DNA of 64,000 nucleotides from Micromonospora_J zhanjiangensis (GTDB lineage: Bacteria; Actinomycetota; Actinomycetes; Mycobacteriales; Micromonosporaceae): contig NZ_JBHSBN010000001.1 of the NCBI RefSeq assembly GCF_042650605.1, forward strand, positions 496,001 to 560,000. The letters are read 5' to 3'. Of this stretch, positions 38,402-48,445 are shown piece by piece. Position 1 is the first letter of the stretch. Every line of letters begins with the position of its first letter. Below the pieces are notes generated by a model. That model searched no databases and was not told where the DNA came from. It saw only the letters and a program-made list of their open reading frames with translations. Made by a program: the position numbers and the translations under genes.

Positions 38402-39063
38402 GCGGCATCGCCGGGCCCACCGGGCTGGTGCTGCTGACCGACCGGCGGTCGGCCCGGCGCCCGCTGACCGAGCTGGTCCGGGCCGGCGTCGACGCCGGAC
38501 TGCGCTGGGTGGTACTGCGGGAACGGGACCTGCCAGCCGCCGAACGGCTCGCGCTCGCCGTCGAGTTGCGGGCGATCCTCGCCGACGCGGGCGGCACCCT
38601 GCTGGTCGCCGGCCCGGACCCGCTGGGCGGTCCGGCGGTGCACCTGACGGCCGCCGGACCGTACCCGCCGCCGCGCCTGCCGCTGGTGGGCCGGTCCTGC
38701 CACGACGCCGTCGAGTTGGCCCGGCTGTCCACGGAGGACTACGTGACGCTCTCCCCGGTGCACCCCACCCGCAGCAAGCCCGGGTACGGTCCGCCGCTGG
38801 GCCCGGCCGGGCTGCGCGACCTGGTCCGGCGCAGCCCCGTCCCGGTGCTGGCGCTCGGCGGCATCTCCTCGCCCGCCCAGGTGACGGCCTGCCTGGCGGC
38901 GGGCGCGGTCGGGGTGGCCGTGCTCGGCGCCGTGATGCGCGCCGACGATCCGGCCACGACCGTCGCCGCGCTGCTCACCGCCGCCGAAAAGGTCAGCCCG
39001 GCGACAGCGGCCGGACCGGTGGACGTGGCCGGGTCGCGGCCGGGTCGGGGCGGTGCCCGGTGA
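38398..39063 (+). CDS. ThiE paralogue, TenI-like
   Basis: A 221-residue second ThiE-family barrel. It keeps LVLLTDRRSA, VVLRERDLP and LSPVHPTRSKPGYG but lacks the ThiE NDR motif (LLVAGPDPLG instead). It has GRSCHDAVELA, recalling the TenI GxSVH histidine. A thiazole tautomerase (TenI) role therefore fits better than a second thiamine-phosphate synthase, consistent with its place directly after thiG. The C-terminal ~25 residues are low complexity. Coupled to thiG and thiD by GTGA overlaps. Confidence 0.8.
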   Translation: MSGIAGPTGLVLLTDRRSARRPLTELVRAGVDAGLRWVVLRERDLPAAERLALAVELRAILADAGGTLLVAGPDPLGGPAVHLTAAGPYPPPRLPLVGRSCHDAVELARLSTEDYVTLSPVHPTRSKPGYGPPLGPAGLRDLVRRSPVPVLALGGISSPAQVTACLAAGAVGVAVLGAVMRADDPATTVAALLTAAEKVSPATAAGPVDVAGSRPGRGGAR

Positions 39064-39940
39064 CCCCGCCCGTGCTGCTTTCCGTGGCCGGGTCGGACTC
39101 CGGTGGGGGAGCGGGCATCCAGGCGGACCTCAAGACCTTCGCGGCGCTGGGCGGGTACGGGACCTGCGTGCTCACCGCGGTGACCGCGCAGAACACCCGG
39201 GGCGTGGACGCCGTCCTGCCGCTGCCGCCGCGCACCGTGACGGAACAGCTCGAGGCGGTGCTGTCGGACTTCCCGGTCCGCGCCGTCAAGACCGGGATGC
39301 TGGGCAGTCCGGCGGTGGCCGACGTGGTGGCCGGGGCGGCCCGGGCCGGCCGGCTGCCCAACCTGGTCGTCGATCCGGTGCTGGTGGCCACCAGCGGGCA
39401 CCGGCTCGGGGTGGTCGACGCGGTGCGCCGGCTGCTGCCGTACGCGATGGTGGCGACGCCGAACCGGTCGGAGGCCGCGGCGATCCTCGGCATCGAGGTG
39501 CGGACGGTCGAGCAGATGGCCGCGGCGGCGGAACGGCTGGCCGGCAGCGGCCCGGCGGCGGTGGTGATCACCGGCGGTGACCCACCCGCCGGCACGGTCC
39601 CGGGCGCCGGGGACCCGGGCGGCGGCGGGCCGGGCGCCGGGGACCCGGGCGGCGCCGGTGGCGGTCCGGACGCCGGTGACCCCGGCGGCGAGGCGGTCGA
39701 CGTGTTGTGGACCGGCGGCACCGTCACGGTGCTGCGCGGGCCGCGGGTGCCCACCCGGCACAACCACGGCACCGGTTGCACGTTCGCCGCGGCGGTGGCG
39801 ACGCGGCTCGCGCTCGGTGATCCGGTGCCGGCTGCGGTCCGGGCCGCCAAGCGGTACGTCACCCGCGCGCTGACCGGCGCGCGGGACTGGGAACTGGGCG
39901 CCGGCAGTGGTCCGCTGGACCACTTCGGCCCGGCGACCCG

Positions 39941-39944
<4 letters not shown>
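39060..39944 (+). CDS. thiD: HMP/HMP-phosphate kinase with Gly/Pro-rich insert
   Basis: A 294-residue ribokinase-fold kinase for the pyrimidine branch. AGSDSGGGAGIQADLKTF, ITGG and HGTGCTFAAAVATRLALG (anion hole and catalytic base region) are intact. Between ITGGDPP and VDVLWTGGTV a ~37-residue insert (about 174-211) is almost only Gly, Pro, Ala and Asp, encoded by 30-bp tandem DNA repeats. The place matches a surface loop before the strand pair, so activity is probably retained. It overlaps thiC by 4 nt. Confidence 0.93.
39601..39660. repeat. 30-bp tandem repeat inside thiD
   Basis: 39601-39630 and 39631-39660 share 24 identical leading bases (GAGDPGG-encoding); a diverged third copy follows at about 39661-39690. 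They generate the low-complexity insert of ThiD. Confidence 0.88.
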
Positions 39945-41542
<1,598 letters not shown>

Positions 41543-41582
41543 GCCGGGCGCGGGGGTCGGCCGGTTCCGCGCGGTCCGGTTC

Positions 41583-41622
41583 GTGCGCGTCCAGTGTCAC
41601 TCGGGTGGCACTGGACGCGCAC
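41583..41622. terminator. Bidirectional terminator after thiC
   Basis: An 18-bp stem with a TCGG tetraloop: 41583-41600 pairs with 41605-41622 (one T-G wobble). It lies between convergent thiC and the large membrane protein, so it can serve both. No strong T-run on either side. Confidence 0.8.
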
Positions 41623-41653
41623 AAACCTACGCCGAACACCCCGCGCGCGTCGG

Positions 41654-44380
41654 TCAGTCGGTCGACCGGTGGCGCCGGCCGGGTCGGCGCAGGCTGAGCC
41701 GGGGCTCGTCGTCGGCGGGGCGCTCGATGGGCGGCCCCGGTTGGGACAGGCCACTGACCCAGTCGACGTACTCCTCGTCCCGCGCCGGTACGCCCTTGGC
41801 ACCCTTGCCGCGGCCGCGCGACTCACGCTTCTCGCCGGTGTCGGCCTGCGGCGCGTCCCCGGTCGGCTCCACGCTCGCACCCTTGCGCCGGAACAGCCCG
41901 CGGCGCGGCCGGTCCGCGCGCTCCTCCGGTACGGCCGGCAGGTCGTCGCCGTGCCCGCCGTCGCTGTCGCCGTGCCCGCTGTCGCCGTGTCTGTCGTCGC
42001 CGGGTACCGGCGTTCCGGGTACCGGCGTCGCCGGCTCCGCGGCCCCGGTACGGCGCCGGAACAACCCGGACGATCCGCTCCGCCTCGCGTCGGTCGATCT
42101 CGTGTCGGCCGGTTCCGGGTTGGTCGCTTTCGTACCGGTCTGTGTCGTGTCGGCCGGCGTCGTTCCGGCCGGCCTCGCACTCGCTGGCGTCGCACCGGCC
42201 GGCGTCGCGTCGGCGCGGGTCGCGTCGGTCGGGGTCGGATCGGTGCGGATCGGGTCCGTCGGGGTCGGGTAGTTCTCGGTTTTCGGGTCGGTCCCGGACA
42301 TCGCGTCGGTCCCGGACTTCGAGCCGGCCTGGGGCTTCGGGTCGATCCCGCGCTTGGGGTCGGTCCCGCGCTTGGGGTCGGTCCCGCGCTTGGGGTCGGT
42401 CCCGGGCTTCGGGTCGGTCGTGGTCGTCTCGGCCGGGGTCGCGTCGGCAGCCTCGGTCGGTTCGGCGCGCCGGCGGGTCCCGCCCCGCGCACCGGCCGGG
42501 TCGGCCTGCCGGCGGCCGCGGGTCGATCGTGCGCGCGGTTCCTCGGCAGGGTTGTCGCCCGGCACCCCGCCGGCCGCCCGCCGGCCGCCCTTCGGCGCGC
42601 TCGTCGGCGGCCCCACCGAGGTCGGTGGTCCGGCCGCGACCGGCGGAGCGGCCGGGGCCGGCGACTCGACTGGGGCCGGCGACTCGACTGGGGCCGGCGA
42701 CTCGGCCGGGGCCGGTGACCCGCTCGGCCGCGGGTTGACCGGGGTCGACCGGGTGCTCGGTGGCGGATTGACCGGGGCCGGCGGGGCGCTCGGTGGCGGG
42801 TTGACCGGGGTCGACGGCGCGGCCGGTGGGGTGTTGACCGGGGTGGCCCGGGTGGCCCGGGGCTTGTCGAGCGGCCGGGGCTGCTCCTTCGGCCGGCCGG
42901 GCCGGTCGTGTCCCGGCCGGTCGTCCGACGTCGTCCTGCGTCCGGCACGCAGGCCGGTCGGGTCCGTGAAGCGCGGTCGGTCGGCGGTGGCGAACGCGTC
43001 CCAGCCGTCGTCGGCACCATCGGCGGTCCGGGCCGGTCCGGGGTCCGCGGCGGGAGCGGAACCGGCCGGCCAGAAGTCCTCGGTGGTGGGCGGGCTGGCC
43101 GCCGGGTCGACGGAGAAACCGACCGCCGGGGCGGACCGCCGGCCCGGGCGCGGGCCGTGGTCGTCCGCTTCGACCGTCGACGTCGCCTTCCCCCGACCGG
43201 TCTCGTCCGCCGGCCGGCGCTGGCCGGGAATGTCGGTGGCCGGGACCACCGCGCGGCGCGGGGCCGGCTCGGGGGTGCCGTCGGGGGCCGACCCGGTGCT
43301 CGTGGCGGCCCTACCGCCGGTCGTGGTGCTGTCGGACCCGGCGTCGCCGCTGCTGGTGGCGGTGGTGTCGGGCGTCGCGGTACCGGATTCGGCCCGGTCC
43401 GGCGCGGCGTCGCCGGCCGCGCCGACGGTCCCGGCCGCGCCGACGGTCCCGGCGGCGGAGTCGGTCCCGGCGGCGGAGTCGGCCGCGCCGGCGGAGTCGG
43501 TCCCGGTGGCGGGGGAGTCGGCCGCCGGGGTGGGTCGGCGGACCACCGCGGCCAGCACCGAGCCCAGCGCACCGGCGCCGACGGCGACCAGCGCACCCCA
43601 GTACGGCGCGGTCTGGTAGTTGTCGGTCGGACTGCCCGGCCCGCCGATGAGGTAGGCCACCGCCAGCGTGCCCGGGCCGATCACGCCGGACGCGGCGACC
43701 GTCAGGGTCGGTTCAGCGCGCCAGCGGGCGACGGCCGCGACGGCAGCACCGGCGATCAACGCCAGTACCGGCATCAGGATGACGGCCAGCCGCTGCGTGC
43801 CGCCGGGACCGGACGTGGCCGGGTCGAACACCCCGAGTCGTACGGCCGGCAGCGGGCCGTCGGGGCCGAGCGACGGCAGCACCGAGACCACGGCGAGCAG
43901 CCAGGCGGTGCCGGTGACCGCGACCAGGTTCCAGCCGAACGGGCGCAGGTGCAGCGCGGCCAGCGCGGCGACGATGCCGATCAGCGCGCCCGCGGCGGCG
44001 GCGGTGCCGGCGACCAGGACCGGGTTCCGCAACGCGACTGACTCGGCGGCGCGCGCCGGCTGCATGCTCAGCGGCGCCACCGCGGCGGCACCGAGACCGG
44101 CGGCGACCGCCATCGCGATCCGGACACCGACGTCGACCGGCAGCCCGCGCCGACGGGCCAAGCGTTCCCCGACCACCGCCCCCGCCACCGCGGCGACCAT
44201 CGCGAACCAGCTGGCCCAGGTGAGCTGCGCCGGCCACAGATTGGCCGCGCCGCCGGCGAACGACCGGACGAAGCGGACGACCCCCAGGCCGTACGCGATG
44301 CCGAGCTGGCCGGCTCCGGCCAGCAGACCGACGACGGCCGCCGCGAGCAGGACCCGCCCCCAGCTCCGAAAGGCAATCAC
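41654..44380 (-). CDS. Multi-pass membrane protein with ~600-residue disordered tail
   Basis: A 908-residue protein. Residues 1-300 hold about eight hydrophobic helices (for example VLLAAAVVGLLAGAGQLGIA and LAVILMPVLALIAGAAVAAV). The rest is low complexity rich in Pro, Thr, Asp, Ala and Arg, with six-residue repeats (GTDPKR, SPAPVE). Two FRR-type basic patches (GLFRRR, GLFRRK) and a more ordered end (EEYVDWVSGL) stand out. GTG 44380 is chosen because TACCCT lies 7 nt upstream on this strand. Divergent from the protein kinase by 80 nt, so the tail is a conceivable phosphorylation target. Function unknown. Confidence 0.75.
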   Translation of the reverse strand: MIAFRSWGRVLLAAAVVGLLAGAGQLGIAYGLGVVRFVRSFAGGAANLWPAQLTWASWFAMVAAVAGAVVGERLARRRGLPVDVGVRIAMAVAAGLGAAAVAPLSMQPARAAESVALRNPVLVAGTAAAAGALIGIVAALAALHLRPFGWNLVAVTGTAWLLAVVSVLPSLGPDGPLPAVRLGVFDPATSGPGGTQRLAVILMPVLALIAGAAVAAVARWRAEPTLTVAASGVIGPGTLAVAYLIGGPGSPTDNYQTAPYWGALVAVGAGALGSVLAAVVRRPTPAADSPATGTDSAGAADSAAGTDSAAGTVGAAGTVGAAGDAAPDRAESGTATPDTTATSSGDAGSDSTTTGGRAATSTGSAPDGTPEPAPRRAVVPATDIPGQRRPADETGRGKATSTVEADDHGPRPGRRSAPAVGFSVDPAASPPTTEDFWPAGSAPAADPGPARTADGADDGWDAFATADRPRFTDPTGLRAGRRTTSDDRPGHDRPGRPKEQPRPLDKPRATRATPVNTPPAAPSTPVNPPPSAPPAPVNPPPSTRSTPVNPRPSGSPAPAESPAPVESPAPVESPAPAAPPVAAGPPTSVGPPTSAPKGGRRAAGGVPGDNPAEEPRARSTRGRRQADPAGARGGTRRRAEPTEAADATPAETTTTDPKPGTDPKRGTDPKRGTDPKRGIDPKPQAGSKSGTDAMSGTDPKTENYPTPTDPIRTDPTPTDATRADATPAGATPASARPAGTTPADTTQTGTKATNPEPADTRSTDARRSGSSGLFRRRTGAAEPATPVPGTPVPGDDRHGDSGHGDSDGGHGDDLPAVPEERADRPRRGLFRRKGASVEPTGDAPQADTGEKRESRGRGKGAKGVPARDEEYVDWVSGLSQPGPPIERPADDEPRLSLRRPGRRHRSTD
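42343..42414. repeat. 18-bp tandem repeats (4 copies)
   Basis: Units at 42343, 42361, 42379 and 42397 encode GTDPKR/GIDPKP-type hexapeptides on the minus strand. The two central copies are identical. Confidence 0.88.
42663..42716. repeat. 18-bp tandem repeats (3 copies)
   Basis: GACTCGACTGGGGCCGGC at 42663-42680 and 42681-42698, with a diverged third copy to 42716, encoding ESPAPV-type hexapeptides in the disordered tail. Confidence 0.88.
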
Positions 44381-44387
44381 GTCGGGC

Positions 44388-44393
44388 AGGGTA
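44388..44393 (-). promoter_or_regulatory. -10 element TACCCT for the large membrane protein
   Basis: Minus-strand TACCCT followed by 7 nt and GTG 44380; leaderless layout. Confidence 0.6.
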
Positions 44394-44448
44394 CGGTGCC
44401 CCGACCCCGATCGCCACCCACGGCGACAGCGCCGGGCGGGGTGACCGG

Positions 44449-44454
44449 TACCGT
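44449..44454 (+). promoter_or_regulatory. -10 element TACCGT for the protein kinase
   Basis: TACCGT ends 6 nt before ATG 44461. The two divergent -10 elements are only about 55 bp apart, so the promoters may interfere or be co-regulated. Confidence 0.6.
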
Positions 44455-44460
44455 GTCCCG

Positions 44461-46110
44461 ATGCTTGCTCCGGAAGTGGTGCTCGGCGACCGGTACCGGC
44501 TGGACGAACGGATCGCGATCGGCGGCATGGGTGACGTCTGGTCCGGCACGGACGTCCTGCTCAACCGGCGGGTCGCGGTCAAGGTGCTGCTTCCCGTCCT
44601 CGTCTCCGACCAGCAGTTCATCACCCGGTTCCGCACCGAGGCCCGGACGATGGCCGCCATGCGCAACCCCGGCATCGTCCAGATCTACGACTACGGCGAA
44701 AACGTCCCGGTGGCCGGTGGTCGGGTGGACTACCTGGTGATGGAGTTCATCGAGGGCGCGTCGCTGGGGACCTGGCTGGGGACGGTGGGGCGGCTCGGCG
44801 TCGCCGAGACCCTCTCCGTCGTCGGCCAGGCGGCGCGGGCGTTGCAGGTCGCGCACGAGGCAGGCGTCGTGCACCGGGACGTCAAGCCGGGCAACCTGCT
44901 GGTCCAGCCGAACGGCACCGTGGTCCTGGTCGACTTCGGGGTGGCCCGGACGGCCGGCGGCCCCAGCCTCACCGCCGCCGACATCGTCCTGGGCTCGGCC
45001 AGCTACATCGCGCCCGAGCAGGCGCTCGGGCGACCCGTCTCGGCGGCCACCGACGTCTACGCGCTCGGCGTGGTGGCGTACTGCTGCCTGGCCGGCCGGC
45101 CGCCGTTCCTCGGCGACGATCCGCTGACCGTGGTCAACCAGCACCTGCACGACGCCCCGCCCCCGCTGCCGCCGGACATCCCGGCGGCGGTGGCGGAACT
45201 GGTCACCCGGGCGCTGGCCAAGGACCCGGCGGCCCGGTACCCGAGCGCCGCCGCGTTCGCCGACGCCGCCGACCGGGCGCAGGGCGTCTGGCCGGCCACG
45301 CCGCAGGCCGGGTCGACCGTCCCGCTGGCCGTGGTGGGTGCCACCCCGTACCCGGGTCCGCCGGTGTCCGCCGCGAACCCGGCGGCCACCGGCAACGCCG
45401 GCCCGGCGCCGGCCGGGAGTCCGCACCCGGTGCCGGCCGGGGCCGGGCAGCCGGCGCGGCCGGACGACCGGCGGCGGCGCCGTACGGCGCTGGCCGGCGT
45501 GACCGGTACGGCGCTGATCGGTCTGGTCGCCCTGTTCGCCGTGCTGGTCCCGCGGTTGTCCGCGGACCCGTCGGCCGGGCCGGGGCAACCGACGACGGGA
45601 CCGTCGGCCGAGGCCAACGGCGCCGGCAGCGGCGGGGACTCCGGCACGATCGCGTCGGCGACGCCCGGCCGGTCGACCCGACCGACCGGGAAGCCGACCC
45701 CGACGGCGACGTCGGCCCGCACGCCCACGCCCACCCCGAAGACGCCCGGACCGACCTTCGCCACCGAGCGCAACCCGTACGGGCCGGTCCAGGTCTGCGG
45801 CACGGGCTTCACGGTCATCGACTCGGCGCCGCTGACCGGGGCGGACGGGGCGCCGCACGGCACGGTGTACCTGCTGCGCGATGCCGGCACCAAGGCCGAC
45901 TGCGTGGTGGCGCTCAAGAGCACCGGGGTCGGCCGGAAGACGGCGGTCACCGCCTACCTGGAGGTGCGCGGCAAGCAGCGCGGCACGGACAGCGGCTCGT
46001 TCGAGTTCTACGCCGGACCGGTACGGGCCACCGCGGGCGCCAGCTGCGTCAAGTGGGGCGGCTCGGCCGGCGGCGCCGCCTACGACAGCCCGTTCGAGCA
46101 CTGCGGCTGA
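44461..46110 (+). CDS. Transmembrane Ser/Thr protein kinase (PknB family)
   Basis: A 549-residue receptor-like kinase. The ATP-binding Lys is K41 (RRVAVKV), the catalytic loop HRDVKPGN has D140 and N145, DFG is 158-160, and SYIAPEQ ends the activation segment. The kinase domain ends near 285; a Pro/Ala linker leads to one TM helix (about 342-364). The outer part has a Thr/Pro-rich stalk and a ~100-residue terminal domain with cysteines (VQVCGTGF, KADCVVAL, SCVKWGG, EHCG) that may form disulfides. No PASTA repeats. Ligand unknown. Divergent from a large disordered membrane protein. Confidence 0.92.
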   Translation: MLAPEVVLGDRYRLDERIAIGGMGDVWSGTDVLLNRRVAVKVLLPVLVSDQQFITRFRTEARTMAAMRNPGIVQIYDYGENVPVAGGRVDYLVMEFIEGASLGTWLGTVGRLGVAETLSVVGQAARALQVAHEAGVVHRDVKPGNLLVQPNGTVVLVDFGVARTAGGPSLTAADIVLGSASYIAPEQALGRPVSAATDVYALGVVAYCCLAGRPPFLGDDPLTVVNQHLHDAPPPLPPDIPAAVAELVTRALAKDPAARYPSAAAFADAADRAQGVWPATPQAGSTVPLAVVGATPYPGPPVSAANPAATGNAGPAPAGSPHPVPAGAGQPARPDDRRRRRTALAGVTGTALIGLVALFAVLVPRLSADPSAGPGQPTTGPSAEANGAGSGGDSGTIASATPGRSTRPTGKPTPTATSARTPTPTPKTPGPTFATERNPYGPVQVCGTGFTVIDSAPLTGADGAPHGTVYLLRDAGTKADCVVALKSTGVGRKTAVTAYLEVRGKQRGTDSGSFEFYAGPVRATAGASCVKWGGSAGGAAYDSPFEHCG

Positions 46111-46124
46111 CCGGCCGACGGGAC

Positions 46125-46421
46125 CTACTTGAGTTCGACGAGCCGGGCCAGGTACGTCGTGTCGCCGACGTTGGTGAGCGTGTGCGTGGCGCCCGGCTCG
46201 CGGAACACCACGCCCCCGGTCGGCTCGTCCGCGTCGATCCGTTCCCCGTCGACGGTCTGTACCACGTTCTTCGCGCCCTGCACCGCGACGACCAGGTAGG
46301 GATGGTCGTGCCGGTGCAGCGGCTGCCGCTCGCCGGGTTCGAGCCGGATGTGCCAGACCCGGACCCGGTCGTTCTCGAAGACGATCTCCTGGCCGACCGG
46401 TCCGAGTTCCGTCGTGGTCAC
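46125..46421 (-). CDS. Small cupin-domain protein
   Basis: A 98-residue single cupin. The metal-binding motif is visible as LHRHDHPYLVVAV and GATHTLTN (His residues and a C-terminal His). Start GTG 46421 overlaps the LLM oxidoreductase stop (GTGA), so they are co-translated. Such cupins are often small dioxygenases or sensors of the substrate; no reaction can be assigned. Confidence 0.85.
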   Translation of the reverse strand: MTTTELGPVGQEIVFENDRVRVWHIRLEPGERQPLHRHDHPYLVVAVQGAKNVVQTVDGERIDADEPTGGVVFREPGATHTLTNVGDTTYLARLVELK

Positions 46422-47368
46422 GATGCTCCGTCCAGCTGCGGGAGGACGTCCGCGGCGATGAGTTCCAGATGGTCGAGGTCGGCGAGGTCGATCAGGCGCA
46501 GGTGGACCCGGCCGGCGCCGACCGCGGCGAACTCGCCGATCCGGTCGACGAGCTGGGCGGGCGAGCCGACCACCGGGTCCTCCGGTGGCAGCGCGCTCTT
46601 GACGTGCAGCGGCGCGGCCCGGCGGCTCGCCTCGGCGTCGGTCCGCCCGATCGCCACCACGATGCCGGCCGACAGCACCAGCGGTGGGCGCCCGTTGCCC
46701 GTCCGACCCACCCGGTCGGCGGCCTCGGCCACCCGGTCGTACGCCTCGGCCGTCTCGGCCACCGTCTTGAACGGCATGTTGAACTCGTCGGCGTACCGGG
46801 CGGCCAGCTCGGGTGTCCGCTTGGGACCCCGGCCGCCCACGATGATCGGCGGGCCGGGCCGCTGCGTCGGCTTGGGCAGCGCGGGCGCGTCGACCAACGT
46901 GTAGTGGTCGCCGTGGTGGGTGAACGTCCCGCCGTCCGGGGTGGCCCACAGCCCGCTGATGATCTCCAGCTGCTCGGCGAGCCGGTCGAACCGCTCGCCG
47001 ACGGACGGGAACGGGATGCCGTACGAGGTGTGCTCGCGCTCGTACCAGCCGGCGCCGATGCCCAGGTCCACCCGGCCGCCGCTCATCTGGTCGACCTGCG
47101 CCACCATCACCGCGAGCGGGCCGGGCAGCCGGAAGGTCGCCGAGGTGACCAGCGTGCCGAGCCGGATCCGGCTGGTCTCCCGGGCCAGCCCCGCCAGGGT
47201 GAGCCAGGCGTCGGTCGGTCCGGGCAGCCCGGACTCGGCGCTCATCGCCTGGTAGTGGTCGGCCCGCAGGTAGCCCTCGAAACCGCTGTCCTCGGCCAGC
47301 CGAGCGAACCGCAGCTGGTCGTCGTACGTCGCGCCGCGGTGCGGTTCGGTGAAAATGGACACCCGCAT
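46418..47368 (-). CDS. LLM-class flavin/F420-dependent oxidoreductase
   Basis: A 316-residue luciferase-like TIM barrel. MRVSIFTEPHRGATYDDQLR, IRLGTLVTSATFRLPGPLAV, SGGRVDLGIGAGWYEREHTS and PPIIVGGRGPKRTPELAARY match the F420-dependent subgroup. The ATG begins one base after the ABC ATPase stop, so the three minus-strand genes (ATPase, oxidoreductase, cupin) form one operon. Likely oxidises the compound imported by the transporter; substrate unknown. Confidence 0.9.
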   Translation of the reverse strand: MRVSIFTEPHRGATYDDQLRFARLAEDSGFEGYLRADHYQAMSAESGLPGPTDAWLTLAGLARETSRIRLGTLVTSATFRLPGPLAVMVAQVDQMSGGRVDLGIGAGWYEREHTSYGIPFPSVGERFDRLAEQLEIISGLWATPDGGTFTHHGDHYTLVDAPALPKPTQRPGPPIIVGGRGPKRTPELAARYADEFNMPFKTVAETAEAYDRVAEAADRVGRTGNGRPPLVLSAGIVVAIGRTDAEASRRAAPLHVKSALPPEDPVVGSPAQLVDRIGEFAAVGAGRVHLRLIDLADLDHLELIAADVLPQLDGAS

Positions 47369-47369
47369 G

Positions 47370-48155
47370 TCATCGTCCCTTCGTCCCGGTGGCCGCCGGG
47401 GCGTCCCGTTCCATCAGCAGTTCGTGCAGGTCGGCGCTGCACCGGGCGACCTCTTCCAGGTGCGCGTTGCGGCCCAGGCTGCGGGGCCGGGGAATGTCGA
47501 TCTCGACGATCTCGCGGATCCGGCCCGGCCGGGGGCTGAGCACCACGACCCGGTCGGCCAGCAGGACGGCCTCGTCGATCGAGTGGGTGACGAAGACGAT
47601 GGTGGCCGAGCTCTCCATGTGCACCCGTTGCAGCTCGACCGACAGTTCCTCGCGGGTCAGCGTGTCCAGCGCGGAGAACGGCTCGTCCATCAGCATCACC
47701 CGGGGCTCGCCGATCAGCGACCGGCACAGCGAGACCCGCTGCTGCATGCCGCCGGACAGCTCGTGCGGCAGCCGTTTCTCGAAGCCGCCGAGGCCGACCA
47801 TCTCGAGCAGTTGCTGGGCCCGGTCCCGGTGCTTGGCCTTGCCCCAGCCGTAGATCTCCACCGGCAGCAGCACGTTGTCCAGGACGGACCGCCAGGGCAG
47901 CAGGGCCGGCCGTTGGAAGAGCATCGCGATGTCCCGGCGGGCCTTGGTGACCGGTTCACCGGCTACGGTGATCTTTCCCTCGGTGGCCGGCAACAGGCCG
48001 GCGACGAGGCGCAGCAGGGTGGACTTCCCGCACCCGGACCGGCCGACGACGGCGACGAACTCGCCCTCCGCCACCGTCAGGTCGATCCCGCGCAGTGCCT
48101 CGACGGTGCCGGATCGGCCGGTGAAGGTACGGGACACCGCGGAGAGCTGGATCAT
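47370..48155 (-). CDS. NitT/TauT-family ABC transporter ATPase
   Basis: A 261-residue ATPase. Walker A GRSGCGKST (38-46), Q-loop FQRPALLPW, signature LSGGMQQR, Walker B MLMDEPFSALD and the H-loop VFVTHSIDEAV. The pattern is that of nitrate/sulfonate/taurine/pyrimidine importers (SsuB/TauB/ThiZ). ATG 48155 (MIQLSAVSRTF) has GGAG upstream; ATG 48170 would add MELPG. The partner lipoprotein and permease lie divergently on the plus strand. Confidence 0.92.
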   Translation of the reverse strand: MIQLSAVSRTFTGRSGTVEALRGIDLTVAEGEFVAVVGRSGCGKSTLLRLVAGLLPATEGKITVAGEPVTKARRDIAMLFQRPALLPWRSVLDNVLLPVEIYGWGKAKHRDRAQQLLEMVGLGGFEKRLPHELSGGMQQRVSLCRSLIGEPRVMLMDEPFSALDTLTREELSVELQRVHMESSATIVFVTHSIDEAVLLADRVVVLSPRPGRIREIVEIDIPRPRSLGRNAHLEEVARCSADLHELLMERDAPAATGTKGR

Positions 48156-48238
48156 CCCGGGGAGCTCCATCCATCGGATACGGGGGCAGCGGCCGGGTCA
48201 GGCTATCCGGATCATGCCGGCCCGCGCCGTCCGGGTGC

Positions 48239-48268
48239 TTCATACCGTCCCGACCAGCGAACGCGCAA
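48239..48268 (-). promoter_or_regulatory. Candidate promoter of the ATPase-oxidoreductase-cupin operon
   Basis: On the minus strand: TTGCGC (48263-48268), an 18-bp spacer and TATGAA (48239-48244). Transcription would start ~70 nt before the ATPase gene. On the plus strand, TACGCT at 48333-48338 may be the -10 for the binding-protein gene, between two CGTACG palindromes (48316-48321, 48331-48336). Confidence 0.45.
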
Positions 48269-48445
48269 CTTCCACCGAGTTGTATCCGTTCCGCAACCTG
48301 ATCACCCAGGTGTCACGTACGGGAGGTTCTCGTACGCTGTGCCGCGAAGATTCCTCAGCGGCCCGTGTCCACCCCGACCGCGGGCCGGGTTCCCCCTCCG
48401 TCCCCCGTCCGGTCGCCCACGTGCACCGGTTTGAAAGGAAAACAG

